The position numbers and the translations under genes are program-made. From the NCBI GenBank assembly GCA_019637095.1, contig JAHBWG010000019.1, positions 1 through 64,000 of the forward strand: a DNA stretch of 64,000 bases, written 5' to 3'. Of this stretch, positions 41,920 to 50,807 are shown piece by piece; the stretch's first letter is position 1, and the number at the start of each line of letters is the position of its first letter. Source of the stretch: Sandaracinaceae bacterium (GTDB lineage Bacteria; Myxococcota_A; Polyangia; Polyangiales; Sandaracinaceae). The notes under the pieces were generated by a model. The model worked only from the letters and a program-made list of their open reading frames with translations, was not told where the DNA came from and made no database searches.

Positions 41920-43647
41920 CTAGGTCGCAGCGCGCAAGAAGCCGCTCACTCCGCTGAGCGTCCCGCGATCGAGGAAGGCGTTGAAGTAGCGACACGAGGG
42001 TTCGCCGAGGTGCAGGCACGCCATACACGCGCCTCCCGCTCGCTTGCATCCCGGGTCGAGGGCGCAGCGGTGGTCAGCGGTCACCAGATCGGTGAGGAGC
42101 TTGTCGAGCTCCGTCTCGAAGACAGCCTGCAGACCACCGAGCACGAAGTCCCCGCGCGCGGCCGCGTAGACGAAGAACCCGAGGTGGAGCGGCACCAGCA
42201 GCTCAGACAGAGCGTTACGGTCGATCCCGGCAATCACGGCTGCACGACGGATCAAGCGATGAGAGTACGAGTGGACGAGCGTCAGGATCGCGCTCCCGAC
42301 CGTTCGCGGGCCAGGATCGGCTCCCGGCGGGGGCACTTCGCTCGCGTCGAGGATCGCGAGCCGCGCTGACCGGGAGTCCGACCACGCACGCAATTCGAAC
42401 CCTTGCGCCTCGAGCCAGCGAGCAACCTTGAGCGGGTCGAGACGGACGAAAAGCGCCTCCGTCTTCGCCACGTCTCCGTAGACCACGTAGGTCCCTCGCC
42501 TGTCGCGGAAGGGCACGAGCCCACTCGCGCCCGGAGCCGCGGGTCCTCGTGTGTAGCCGTAGTTGGCCGTCAGGACGGGGAAGCTGTCGATCAGCTCGAC
42601 GGCCTCGAGGTTCGCCTGCCCGATCACCGGGGGGTACTTGTCCCGGTAGAGCACGCCGAGGTCCGACCACTCCTCCGTGCCCTCAACGAGATCCTGATGT
42701 CGGAGCCGGCTCTCGGAGAGAGCCAACGCGATGGTTACCGCGCCCGTGCGCGCGGGTTCGAGCCGGTCCGGTGGGAGGTCGGTCGCGTCGCCGTCCTCAC
42801 CGAACGCACCCGAGGTCTCGGCCTGCTCGACCATTTTCTCGGCAACCGCTTGGGGGAGGCCGTTGTCCAGCAGCTGACGAAGCAGCCCGTCGCGAGACAA
42901 GGCTACGTCCTCGACGCGGTCGGTCATCATGCCGTCGAGAATCCACGACAGGGCCCTGTCTGGACCACCGGCTGCGGTGAGACGGCGGACCTTCTCCGGA
43001 GACGGCGCGTTGACGATGACCACGGTCCGCGGCGTGTAGACCGATGACGCGCGGTGCACGTTGGTCGTCATCCGCGCCGGCCGCCCCTGGTCGTCGGTCG
43101 CCCCACACTGGCACTTCGGAAAGCCCAAGCCGCGCTGGAGGACCGTCGCGCACTGCGGGCACTCGAATCGGATCTCGGCAGCCGAGGCCGTGCCTGGGAG
43201 CCGGATGACGACATCGTTGTGCTGCGGACATCGGGGGACGAAGGGGGGCTTCAGCGCCCCGCAATCGTGGTAGTGGACGAACGGAAGCTGCCCGAAGCGA
43301 CGTTGCCCGCAACGGCACGGGGAGAGCGTGGAGTCGGTCACGCGGTAGCAGCTCTTGCACATCCAGACTTCGGGGAACGGCTCCACCGTGACGCCGTTCT
43401 CTCGACTCAGAGAGTAGACGACGAGATCACGCCGCTGCCGCAGGTCTCGAGCGTACCCACCGTCTCTACCGGCGGCGGCCCACGGACCGGTGACGCGAAT
43501 CAGCTCGGCCCGCAGCGACTCGTGCTCTACGGGCTGGACGAGGGGCTGCCTCCACTCGGCGACCTTCCAGATCCGTCCCTTAAGGTCGACCGTCTGTTGA
43601 GGCAGGAACCCGAAGAGCACCTGCGAGGCGCTGCGCTGCTCCTTCAT
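41920..43647 (-). CDS. drmB: DrmB-like protein with C-terminal DUF1998
   Basis: 575 residues from ATG 43647, which overlaps the drmA stop (ATGA). Several zinc-ribbon motifs line the N-terminal half (CKSCY, CRCG, CGALKPPFVPRC and CPQC...CQCG, residues 97-182). The C-terminal part is DUF1998: LTLVHSYSHRLIRRAAVIAGI, ELLVPLHLGFFVYAAARGDFVLGGLQ (two pieces), then CALDPGCKRAGGACMACLHL and CRYFNAFLDRG. DUF1998 proteins next to a large helicase are the DrmB component of DISARM anti-phage systems, where DrmA and DrmB form the core DNA-binding complex. The gene symbol is by family and order. Confidence 0.88.
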   Translation of the reverse strand: MKEQRSASQVLFGFLPQQTVDLKGRIWKVAEWRQPLVQPVEHESLRAELIRVTGPWAAAGRDGGYARDLRQRRDLVVYSLSRENGVTVEPFPEVWMCKSCYRVTDSTLSPCRCGQRRFGQLPFVHYHDCGALKPPFVPRCPQHNDVVIRLPGTASAAEIRFECPQCATVLQRGLGFPKCQCGATDDQGRPARMTTNVHRASSVYTPRTVVIVNAPSPEKVRRLTAAGGPDRALSWILDGMMTDRVEDVALSRDGLLRQLLDNGLPQAVAEKMVEQAETSGAFGEDGDATDLPPDRLEPARTGAVTIALALSESRLRHQDLVEGTEEWSDLGVLYRDKYPPVIGQANLEAVELIDSFPVLTANYGYTRGPAAPGASGLVPFRDRRGTYVVYGDVAKTEALFVRLDPLKVARWLEAQGFELRAWSDSRSARLAILDASEVPPPGADPGPRTVGSAILTLVHSYSHRLIRRAAVIAGIDRNALSELLVPLHLGFFVYAAARGDFVLGGLQAVFETELDKLLTDLVTADHRCALDPGCKRAGGACMACLHLGEPSCRYFNAFLDRGTLSGVSGFLRAAT

Positions 43648-46600
43648 CGCAGCCTCCCGAGGATCGGCACCTGCTCCTCGACGTCCCGGAGGGAGATCAT
43701 GGGAGGGCCCCAAGGGCAGAGGTCCGACGGGAAGGTGACGGTGCCTGCGGGGTCCATGAGGTTCCTGAAGAACTGCTCGACCCAGCGCTCGACGTCCTCT
43801 CGCATCTTCTCGTCGAGCGGGTCGCCAAGGCCGAGGGCCTCCACGAGGGCCTGGGTCTCGACGGCGGCCGTGATCCCCTCGTCTTGGAAGTACGACCGTA
43901 GCGCTCGAACGATGGCCAGCGATCTTCCGCTGCCCGCCTCGTGGAGCGCGAGGTTCCGAGCAAGCTGCATGCCTGCGATGGTCCGTTCCAGAACCTTCCG
44001 GGAATGGCGCGTCACGGGCACGGCCTCCACGAACCGGTCGCCCTGGGAAACGAACGACTCGAAGGCGCGATGGACGCTGGCGTCCCGCTCGCGGGCGATC
44101 TTGTGCATCACGTAAACGATCCCCGGATACCGCCGGCCGACCCGGGCGGTGGCCTGGATGAATTCGGCCGTGGTCAGGGGAAGCCCGAGTACCACCATTG
44201 CGTTGAGGCGGTCGACGTCCACGCCGTGGGACATCATCGACGACGCCGCGATGACGTGGATTCGGTCGTCGAACTCCGCCTCGGGGTGATCGAGTCGGTC
44301 CAGCACCTGCCGCACCTCGTCGAACTCCGTGCGGCCGGTGAGCGTGGCGGCGTTCAGCCGACCCTTGACGGGCACCTGCGTCTCGAGCGAACGGGTCGTG
44401 GCATCCAGGTCACGCAGCGTGTTCCCGTAGACGACGTTCGTTCCGTACAGCGACAGCAACTCAGCAGCGAAGCTGTCGGGGACCGCTGCGGCCTTGCACA
44501 CGCCCGCCGGATCGTCGCGGAGCGAGCGAACCGCTCGCTGGAGCTCCGTGATCGTGCGGTCGACCGCGTACTCGAGGGTGACTCCGCGGGGGGCCACCGC
44601 GACGAACCGTCTAGCCAGCGCCTCGGTCTCAGTCGTCCAGAAGCCCTCCTTGGAGCTGGGTCCCGGAACCGGGAAGACCCGACCGTCGCGCTGGTAGAGA
44701 ACGTCGACCTGTTTCTGGTAGCCCGTGAGGGTCGCGGACGAGGCGAGGATCTTCGGCTTCGCACCCGTGAGCTCGTGCTGCAGGTGGTCGAGCAGCGCCT
44801 CGTAGTGCGCGTCGACCGCACCGAGGCTGTCCTTCAGGAGATGGAGTTCGTCCTGAAGACGGAACGAAGGTCCGAACCGCTCGGGTGGCTGTTCGAGGGG
44901 GCCCGGCTTGGCCCGACAACCCGGGACGAGGCAGCCGTGAGGGCGGCTCTTCCTCGGGGCGTAGAGGTAGCCGTGTTCCGGTCCGGTGCACTTCCCGAGT
45001 GGTGGACCTACGAGCCCGCGCATCGACGCCTGCAGCGAGATGGATGCTGCCTTGTCGAGGGTCCCCACGATCACTGTCGGAAGGAAGCGGTAGATCTCCT
45101 CGTCGACGATGAGGAAGGGCAGGGCGGTCTCCGGCCATTCGCACGCATCGTTGTTGCACCTGTGCTCGAGTCGCCACTGCCGCCGGTTGAAGCCCATCTC
45201 GATCGAGGGCTCGTGACAGAACGGGCAGGATGTGAGGACCTGGAACTTGGCCGGCATCTCGGCGTCGGTCGGGTCGGGCTCCCACTGGTTCGGGTTCTCC
45301 TTCAGACGGTTCGGCGTCGCGCCCTGACCGACCAGGAACCCTACCGAGAAAGAGGCGCCGGGGATGTTCTCCCGCCTCCGCACGACCTCAGCCCCGGCCA
45401 TCGCGTTCGCGAAGCGCTGGGTCTGCTGCAGGGACAGCATGCGCAGGGGAAACCTGCTCCAGGCGGTCAACCCGCCGAGCTTTCCGGTCATTCGATCGTA
45501 GAGCGAGGCCGTCACGAGGAGTCCGAGGTAGGTCTCCGTCTTTCCTCCGCCGGTCGCGAACCAGACGATGTCGGCGACTTCGTTCTCCGACGACGGGCTC
45601 GCGATGCACTTCAGGTTCGCGAGGAGGAAGCCGATCTGGAACGGCCGCCACGACTCGTACTTCCCGTGCGACGAATGAGCGATCGCCTCGTTCATGAGCT
45701 TGAACGCGCGAAGCAGCGTCGGCTCGGCACGTAGGAGCTCGACGCCCTCGGCGAGCCTCGCTTGCTCCTGCGCGAAGTCTGCAGCGGCGGCCTTCGCTTC
45801 GTCCGCCATGGCGGTCGACCAGAGATCCCTCTTTGCGCGTCCTGTGAGACTGTCCGTCCCCCAGGTCGCGTCGCCCCACTTCGCATGGCTCTGGACCAGA
45901 GCTTCCAACGAGCCGAGGGGGGCCTTCGCGAGGTGCTTGAAGCTGAGGTCGGGAGCCTCGTCGTCGGTGTTCCAGTACGACGGCCGCCCGCGATTGACCA
46001 CGATGGTATCCGCGGTGGCGAAGACGTCGTCGCGGAGCACGACCCCGCAGTTCACACCATAGGCGTCGATGCGGCGGTCGTACCGAAACGAGTCCGGCAG
46101 CGCCTCCAGCAAGAATGGACGTGTCTCCAAGCCCGAGAGCTCGAGGGAGCACTCGTAGAGGTTCGTGTCACACAGCTGGGGATGGTCGTGGGGGGACGTG
46201 TTCACCAACGTGACGGTCAGGTCGATCGTTCCATCGGGGTTGGTGAGCGCCTCGGTCCTCAGTTCGGCGCTCAGCACTGGCTGACCCACCACGTCCGCGA
46301 GCGCATCGGCGAGCTTGGCTGCGCCGTGGGTCTGCTCCCCTGGACCTGCGAGCGCGATGTCGATCGAGACGGAGATCGCTGGTGACTTCTTCCACTCTCC
46401 CGGGCGCTCGCGCAGCCAGGCACAGCACCGGAGCCGGACGCTCATCGTCCAGGGCGCCGATCCCTTCGGGCGCACGACGAGCCCGACGGCGCAGGGATCG
46501 AGACGCTCGCCACGGTCACCCAGCCCCAGGGCGATGACCGCGGCCTCGGGAGCCAGCCGACCCAGCCAGAACCGGCCGGACGGCTCGACATCGAGCTTGG

Positions 46601-46682
46601 TCAGATCGTCTCCGCGACCCGCTACCAGGATCTGGCGGTCGAGCCAGTCGAGGAATCGCGCACCTGCGATGTGGATGTCCAC
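43644..46682 (-). CDS. drmA: DrmA-like large SF2 helicase
   Basis: 1,012 residues from GTG 46682, with GAGGAG 6 nt upstream. Residues 370-390 hold IVWFATGGGKTETYLGLL (Walker A), then LTAWSRFPLRMLSLQQTQRF, a zinc knuckle CPFC...CNNDAC (487-514), FRLQDELHLLKDSLGAVDAH (motif II as DELH, about 611), LASSATLTG and, in the second RecA lobe, ASSMMSHGVDVDRLNAMVV and IQATARVGR. This layout is that of DrmA, the DISARM helicase. The first ~350 residues are probably the N-terminal DNA-sensing region. It is 13 bp downstream of the sigma gene and overlaps drmB, so sigma-drmA-drmB is one operon. Confidence 0.9.
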   Translation of the reverse strand: MDIHIAGARFLDWLDRQILVAGRGDDLTKLDVEPSGRFWLGRLAPEAAVIALGLGDRGERLDPCAVGLVVRPKGSAPWTMSVRLRCCAWLRERPGEWKKSPAISVSIDIALAGPGEQTHGAAKLADALADVVGQPVLSAELRTEALTNPDGTIDLTVTLVNTSPHDHPQLCDTNLYECSLELSGLETRPFLLEALPDSFRYDRRIDAYGVNCGVVLRDDVFATADTIVVNRGRPSYWNTDDEAPDLSFKHLAKAPLGSLEALVQSHAKWGDATWGTDSLTGRAKRDLWSTAMADEAKAAAADFAQEQARLAEGVELLRAEPTLLRAFKLMNEAIAHSSHGKYESWRPFQIGFLLANLKCIASPSSENEVADIVWFATGGGKTETYLGLLVTASLYDRMTGKLGGLTAWSRFPLRMLSLQQTQRFANAMAGAEVVRRRENIPGASFSVGFLVGQGATPNRLKENPNQWEPDPTDAEMPAKFQVLTSCPFCHEPSIEMGFNRRQWRLEHRCNNDACEWPETALPFLIVDEEIYRFLPTVIVGTLDKAASISLQASMRGLVGPPLGKCTGPEHGYLYAPRKSRPHGCLVPGCRAKPGPLEQPPERFGPSFRLQDELHLLKDSLGAVDAHYEALLDHLQHELTGAKPKILASSATLTGYQKQVDVLYQRDGRVFPVPGPSSKEGFWTTETEALARRFVAVAPRGVTLEYAVDRTITELQRAVRSLRDDPAGVCKAAAVPDSFAAELLSLYGTNVVYGNTLRDLDATTRSLETQVPVKGRLNAATLTGRTEFDEVRQVLDRLDHPEAEFDDRIHVIAASSMMSHGVDVDRLNAMVVLGLPLTTAEFIQATARVGRRYPGIVYVMHKIARERDASVHRAFESFVSQGDRFVEAVPVTRHSRKVLERTIAGMQLARNLALHEAGSGRSLAIVRALRSYFQDEGITAAVETQALVEALGLGDPLDEKMREDVERWVEQFFRNLMDPAGTVTFPSDLCPWGPPMISLRDVEEQVPILGRLR

Positions 46683-46695
46683 CGGTTCTCCTCGT

Positions 46696-47883
46696 TCATG
46701 TTTGGGGGTGCTCGGACTCCGACCGCGCGAGGAGCAGCTCCCGCAACGGGTTGTTAGACGTCGGGCGTCGCAGCTGCTCGAGCGCCTTACCCTCGATCTG
46801 TCGGATCCGCTCGCGCGTGACGCCGAACTCCTGACCGATGGCCTCGAGCGTGTGCATCTCTCCGTCTTCGAGACCATAGCGAAGCCGGATGATGTGCCGC
46901 TCGCGATCCGGAAGCGCGTCGATCGCGTCGAGGATCGCCGAGGCGGTCTCGCGTCCGAGCGCCTCGTCCTCCGGGCTGGCGAACGTGGATCGGATCTGGT
47001 CGCCCAGCGTCTGGTCGCCTTCCCCCCCGACTGGCTCGTCGAGAGAGGCCGGGGTGCGCGCTACGTCCAGCAGGAACTGGATCTGCGTAGGGTCCCGCCC
47101 GACCTGCTCGGCGAGCTCCTCGATCGAAGGCTCACGGCCACCGTACTCGTAGCGGAGCGCGCGCCTCGTCCTGCGGACCCTCCGCAGCAGCTCCACCGCA
47201 TGGACCGGGATGCGGATCATCCGGTCCTTGTCCGCGATGGCGCGGGTGACCGACTGACGAATCCACCACGTCGCATAGGTGGAGAAGCGGAACCCGAGGT
47301 TCGGGTCGAACCGCTCGACCGCGCGGATCAAGCCCAGCGTCCCCTCCTGCACTAGGTCGTCGATCACGAGGCTCTGGCCCGCGTACCGCTTCGCGATCGT
47401 CACCACCAGGCGGACGTTCGCGGCCACCATGTCCTGCTTCGCCCGAAGGCCGTCCTCGACCAGGGCCTTCAGCTCGCGTTGCCGGTCGGGCGCTGCCTGC
47501 TCGAGCGCCTCGCTCGCGCCAGCCCCCACCCGAAGACGGCGTGCGAGGCGCACTTCGTCTTCCGCGGTGAGCAGCTCGATTCGCGAGACCTCCCGCAGGT
47601 AGAGCTGGAGCAGGGTCTCGTCAGCCCTGCTCCAGCGGGGGGGCGGTCGCGACTCCGCTGACGGCAGTTCCTTCGCGCCGTCGCGAGCGCGGGGCGGCTC
47701 CTCCTCGTCCGCATCGAGTAGCTCGAGCGTGACGAGCTCCGTCTTCACCGCGACGAGCTCCTCGGGGGTGAGGTCGTGCCGCTCCGCCATCTGGAGCACC
47801 TGATCCGGGTCGAGGTAGCCACCCTGGCGGAAGTGGTCGTCCTCAAGGAGGCCGACGACCTTGTCAATCTTGGACGGATCCAT
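46696..47883 (-). CDS. Primary-type sigma-70 factor inside the defence locus
   Basis: 395 residues from ATG 47883. Residues 1-55 look like a small region 1.1 (KVVGLLEDDHFRQGGYLDPD). Region 1.2 is at about 89-119 (DETLLQLYLREVSRIELLTA); region 2 has ANVRLVVTIAKRYAGQSLVI, DDLVQEGTLGLIRAVERFDP and FRFSTYATWWIRQSVTRAIA (154-216); region 3 follows; region 4 is LPDRERHIIRLRYGLEDGEM and GVTRERIRQIEGKALEQLRR (324-373). All regions of a housekeeping-like sigma are there, but it is shorter than typical RpoD. It is the first gene of the drmA-drmB operon and divergent from the methylase, so it may direct RNA polymerase to these genes or be a sensor of phage takeover. Confidence 0.92.
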   Translation of the reverse strand: MDPSKIDKVVGLLEDDHFRQGGYLDPDQVLQMAERHDLTPEELVAVKTELVTLELLDADEEEPPRARDGAKELPSAESRPPPRWSRADETLLQLYLREVSRIELLTAEDEVRLARRLRVGAGASEALEQAAPDRQRELKALVEDGLRAKQDMVAANVRLVVTIAKRYAGQSLVIDDLVQEGTLGLIRAVERFDPNLGFRFSTYATWWIRQSVTRAIADKDRMIRIPVHAVELLRRVRRTRRALRYEYGGREPSIEELAEQVGRDPTQIQFLLDVARTPASLDEPVGGEGDQTLGDQIRSTFASPEDEALGRETASAILDAIDALPDRERHIIRLRYGLEDGEMHTLEAIGQEFGVTRERIRQIEGKALEQLRRPTSNNPLRELLLARSESEHPQT

Positions 47884-47938
47884 GTAATCACCGACGCGGC
47901 GCGAGCGGACCGTCTGACGGAAAACGGCCGCCCAGGTG

Positions 47939-47944
47939 TATCCT
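47939..47944 (+). promoter_or_regulatory. Promoter (-10 TATCCT) for the Vsr-methylase gene
   Basis: TATCCT lies 19 nt before GTG 47964, with a poor -35 (CTGACG at 47914-47919). The 80-bp region also must carry the promoter for the sigma operon, but no clear box is seen on that strand. Confidence 0.35.
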
Positions 47945-47963
47945 CTCACTTTTCCTGGCGCTT

Positions 47964-49541
47964 GTGGAATCGGTGACCCCCAGCGAGACGTCGGCGCGGA
48001 TGAAGCGGGTCCGCCAGACCGACACCAAGCCCGAACAGGAGGTTCGGAAGCTCGTCCGCGACCTCGGGTACCACTACCGGGTCGGCCGGAAGAGCCTGCC
48101 GGGAAAGCCCGACATCTCGAACCAGGCGCAGGGCTGGGCCATCTTCGTGCACGGGTGCTTCTGGCACGGGCACGAGCATTGCCGGCTTTCCACCCGGCCC
48201 AAGACCAACACGGCGTTCTGGCTGCGGAAGCTCGCGGCCAACCGCGAGAGGGACGGGCGGAAGGAGCGCCAGCTCCGGCGGCTCGGTTTCCGTGTGCTCA
48301 CCGTGTGGCAGTGCGAGCTCGACTCGCCCACCACCCTCACCGAACGCCTGCGGTTGTTCCTCGACGGGTCGCTTGCCGAGCTGCTGGGCAGGGACGAGGC
48401 GTTCCTCGGAGCCGTGGAGCGACCCGATTACGAGGCGGGCGAGAACGGGGTCAGCCTCGTGGACCTGTTCGCCGGATGCGGTGGTCTGACCCTGGGCGTG
48501 GCCGAGGCGTGCCGCGCGCTCGGGCGCGGCCTGCGGGTGAAGCTGGCCGTGGAGACGGATCGCGCAGCCTTCGACGTGTACCGGGCCAACTTTCGGCCCG
48601 AGCTCACGAGCCAGCCCTCACTCGTCGAGGAGTGGTTCGGCGGCGAGGTCGGATCACCACCTTCGGCCGACGAGACGGCCGTCGCGGCGAAGGTCGGCCG
48701 CCTGGACATCCTCGTCGCTGGGCCGCCATGTCAGGGTCATTCGAACTTGAACAACCACACGCGCGGCAACGACCCTCGGAACAGCCTCTACCAGCGGGTT
48801 GTGCGCGCGGTAGAGGTGCTCCGGCCGCGCTGGGTGCTCATCGAACAAGTGCCCTCGGCGAAGCGCGACACGGGGAGGGTGGTGCAAAGATCGACCGAGG
48901 CGCTCCGCAAACTCGGATACGATGTATCTGAGGGGAAGATTTCGTTGGTCCACCTCGGGGTCCCGCAAGAGCGAGAGCGCCACGTACTCATCGCCTCCTC
49001 GAAGGGTCGACCCCTGCTGAGCCACGCCTACGATCTGGGCGCGGTGGCTCCGATGCGCGACGTCAAATGGGCGATCGGCGACCTGGAAGACCTCACCGGG
49101 ACGACGCTCTACGAGACGGCCAGCAGGCTTTCGCCCGAGAACGTGAAGAGGGTCCGCTGGCTCCTCGAGAAGGATTGCTACGATCTCCCCAACCGGCTTC
49201 GTCCGGCTTGCCACCGCGACAAGCCAGACCACAAGTACAAGTCGATGTACGGACGCCTCCGGTGGAATCAGCCAGCGCAGACGATCACTACCGGCTTCGG
49301 TTCGCCGGGGCAGGGGCGCTACCTTCATCCCACCCGCAGCCGGACGCTCACGCCCCACGAGGCGGCGCGGATCCAGTTCTTCCCGGACTGGTTCGACTTC
49401 TCGGCTGCGACGACCCGAGCCGCACTTGCCCGCGTGATCGGCAACGCCGTCCCGCCGAAGCTAGGATACGCGCTCGCCCGCTACCTACTCAGCTCGGACG
49501 ATGAGCAGAGCGAGGTCGGCGATACGCGGCGTGCATCGTAG
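47964..49541 (+). CDS. drmMII: Vsr endonuclease fused to C5-cytosine DNA methyltransferase
   Basis: 525 residues from GTG 47964 (in-frame alternatives GTG 47973, ATG 48000). Residues 13-120 are a Vsr-like patch-repair nuclease: DTKPEQEVRKLVRDLGYHYR, LPGKPDI (Asp50) and VHGCFWHGHEHC (His68, His70), ending VLTVWQCEL. Residues 163-515 are the methylase: motif I SLVDLFAGCGGLTLG, IV AGPPCQGHS with Cys256, a variant motif VI IEQVP (usually ENV), VIII QERERHVLIAS, and IX-X LTPHEAARIQFFP and VIGNAVPP. It should methylate host DNA and may cut mismatched or unmodified sites. DISARM class 2 uses a C5 methylase (DrmMII); the Vsr fusion is the odd part. The symbol is by role. Confidence 0.9.
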   Translation: MESVTPSETSARMKRVRQTDTKPEQEVRKLVRDLGYHYRVGRKSLPGKPDISNQAQGWAIFVHGCFWHGHEHCRLSTRPKTNTAFWLRKLAANRERDGRKERQLRRLGFRVLTVWQCELDSPTTLTERLRLFLDGSLAELLGRDEAFLGAVERPDYEAGENGVSLVDLFAGCGGLTLGVAEACRALGRGLRVKLAVETDRAAFDVYRANFRPELTSQPSLVEEWFGGEVGSPPSADETAVAAKVGRLDILVAGPPCQGHSNLNNHTRGNDPRNSLYQRVVRAVEVLRPRWVLIEQVPSAKRDTGRVVQRSTEALRKLGYDVSEGKISLVHLGVPQERERHVLIASSKGRPLLSHAYDLGAVAPMRDVKWAIGDLEDLTGTTLYETASRLSPENVKRVRWLLEKDCYDLPNRLRPACHRDKPDHKYKSMYGRLRWNQPAQTITTGFGSPGQGRYLHPTRSRTLTPHEAARIQFFPDWFDFSAATTRAALARVIGNAVPPKLGYALARYLLSSDDEQSEVGDTRRAS

Positions 49542-49740
49542 GCAGGGTCAGCGAACCGCGGCACTCACACCGATCCGAACTACTCCGCGAGCTGCTGGAC
49601 CCCGCGTACGCCCCCGCGCAGCCGTGAGCGCGCCCAAGAGCTCCTGCGCGCGGACATCAGTGCGAACTCGCCGGAGACCGACAGCCCGCGCGTTCTGGAC
49701 CTCCGCGGCTTAGCACCCGCGCGCCCGCTCGACGCGGTGC
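49542..49740. other. Unassigned end of the island before repeat copy B
   Basis: One + strand frame reads SRERAQELLRADISANSPET and DSPRVLDLRGLAPARPL, which looks like a protein C-terminal piece, but there is no start codon or known family. The stretch joins directly to the truncated lipoprotein gene at 49741. I see no attachment site or terminal repeat here. Confidence 0.4.
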
Positions 49741-50641
49741 TCGCGGTGTCGACGGGCGGCTCGACGTTCAGCGACTCGATCGTCGCGGGCACGTCCTCGC
49801 GCCGCACGTGCCCGGTCATCAGGCCCGCCTCGAGCCGCGTCTCGCTCGCGCGCCCGGCGATGCGCAGGCCGGACAGCTCGATGTGCAGCGTCCCGCCGTC
49901 GCTCGCCGGGATGCGGAGCGAGAAGCTCCCGCCGGGCGTGTGGAGGTAGCCGCCGCGCAGGCTCGCGCCGCGCAGCTCGGTCCGCGGCCGCCCCTCGATC
50001 AGCGACTCGGGGTGGATCCGAAACGTCTGCCCCGCCGCGAGCAGCATCAGGCTCCGGCCGTCGATCACCGCCGGCTCGAGCGCGAGCGCCGCCGTCGGCT
50101 CGACGCGGAAGACCGCGACGTCGACGCCGCCGTCGTCGATCGGGTGCCCGATGCGCGAGATCCGGATCGCGTGGAGCGCCCGCCCGCGCGCGAACGACGC
50201 GAGGAGATCCGCGTTGAAGTCGACCGCGTCGTTGAGCGCGCGGATCGCGGTGAGGATCAGCGGCGACTGGTTGTCGACGCCCGCGGTCGCGAGGTAGCGG
50301 GCGGGCGCGACCCAGTCGACGACGTGGCAGCCCAGCGCGTCGCTCGTCGAGGTGGTGACGCGCTGGTCGAGGTCCATCCCGGCGACCTCGCGCGAGCCCG
50401 TCGGTGGCATCTCGGGGAAGCGCGCGTAGCGGACCAGGAGCGTCCAGACCTCGTGCCCCTCGACGTCCGCCTGCGCGTCCGGGCGCGCCGCGTCGGGCGG
50501 CGGGGCCGCGTCCATCGTGACGCCCGCGTCGCGCGTCGGGGTCGGGGCGCACGACGCGACGGAGAGCGCGACGGAGAGGGCGAGCGCCGCGAGCAGCCGG
50601 CGAGCCCAGAGGACACGAGCGCTCGCGCGGCGTCCCGACAC
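49580..50641 (-). pseudogene. Lipoprotein copy B, C-terminus replaced at island junction
   Basis: From GTG 50641 to 49741 it encodes the same lipoprotein as 35637-36656. At 49741 identity stops and the frame runs 54 more codons into island DNA, ending at 49580 with Arg/Ser-rich sequence. The roughly 40 C-terminal residues of the intact protein, including the EF-hand-like loop, are missing. It may still be made and lipidated, but it is probably not functional. Confidence 0.8.
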
Positions 50642-50649
50642 GACGACGG

Positions 50650-50655
50650 ATCGTA
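50650..50655 (-). promoter_or_regulatory. -10 box (TACGAT), duplicate of 36665-36670
   Basis: The hexamer ends 8 nt before GTG 50641 of the truncated lipoprotein gene. Confidence 0.35.
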
Positions 50656-50807
50656 GCAGCCGGCGCGCGCCGCGCGCGGGGTGCGCGCTCTTTTCTCGTG
50701 GCCGGCGCGCCGGACGCTCGGAGCGGGCACCGCGCCGAGCCGCCCGCCCGGCATTCGAGGGCACGCCACGGCCGGCTCGTGGAACGCCGCTTGCGGAACG
50801 CGACTCC

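Larger units (their letters stand above)
39135..49740. mobile_element. 10.6-kb genomic island carrying a DISARM-like locus
   Basis: This DNA lies between the two copies of the 3,379-bp repeat and has no counterpart outside. Codon use is visibly less extreme than in the rest of the window (more A/T in third positions). It begins with broken genes (metalloprotease pieces, a frameshifted gene and an IS91-like transposase fragment) and continues with a five-gene defence locus. No integrase, complete transposase, tRNA or phage gene is present, so it is not a self-mobile element in its present form. Confidence 0.85.

Noticed and set aside
40308-49541. BREX, Wadjet or a plain restriction-modification system
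   Set aside because: No PglX/PglZ, Smc-like or separate restriction enzyme; DUF1998 plus DrmA-like helicase fits DISARM better.
39135-49740. Prophage or integrative conjugative element
   Set aside because: No structural, integrase, relaxase or tRNA signals; only an inactive transposase fragment.
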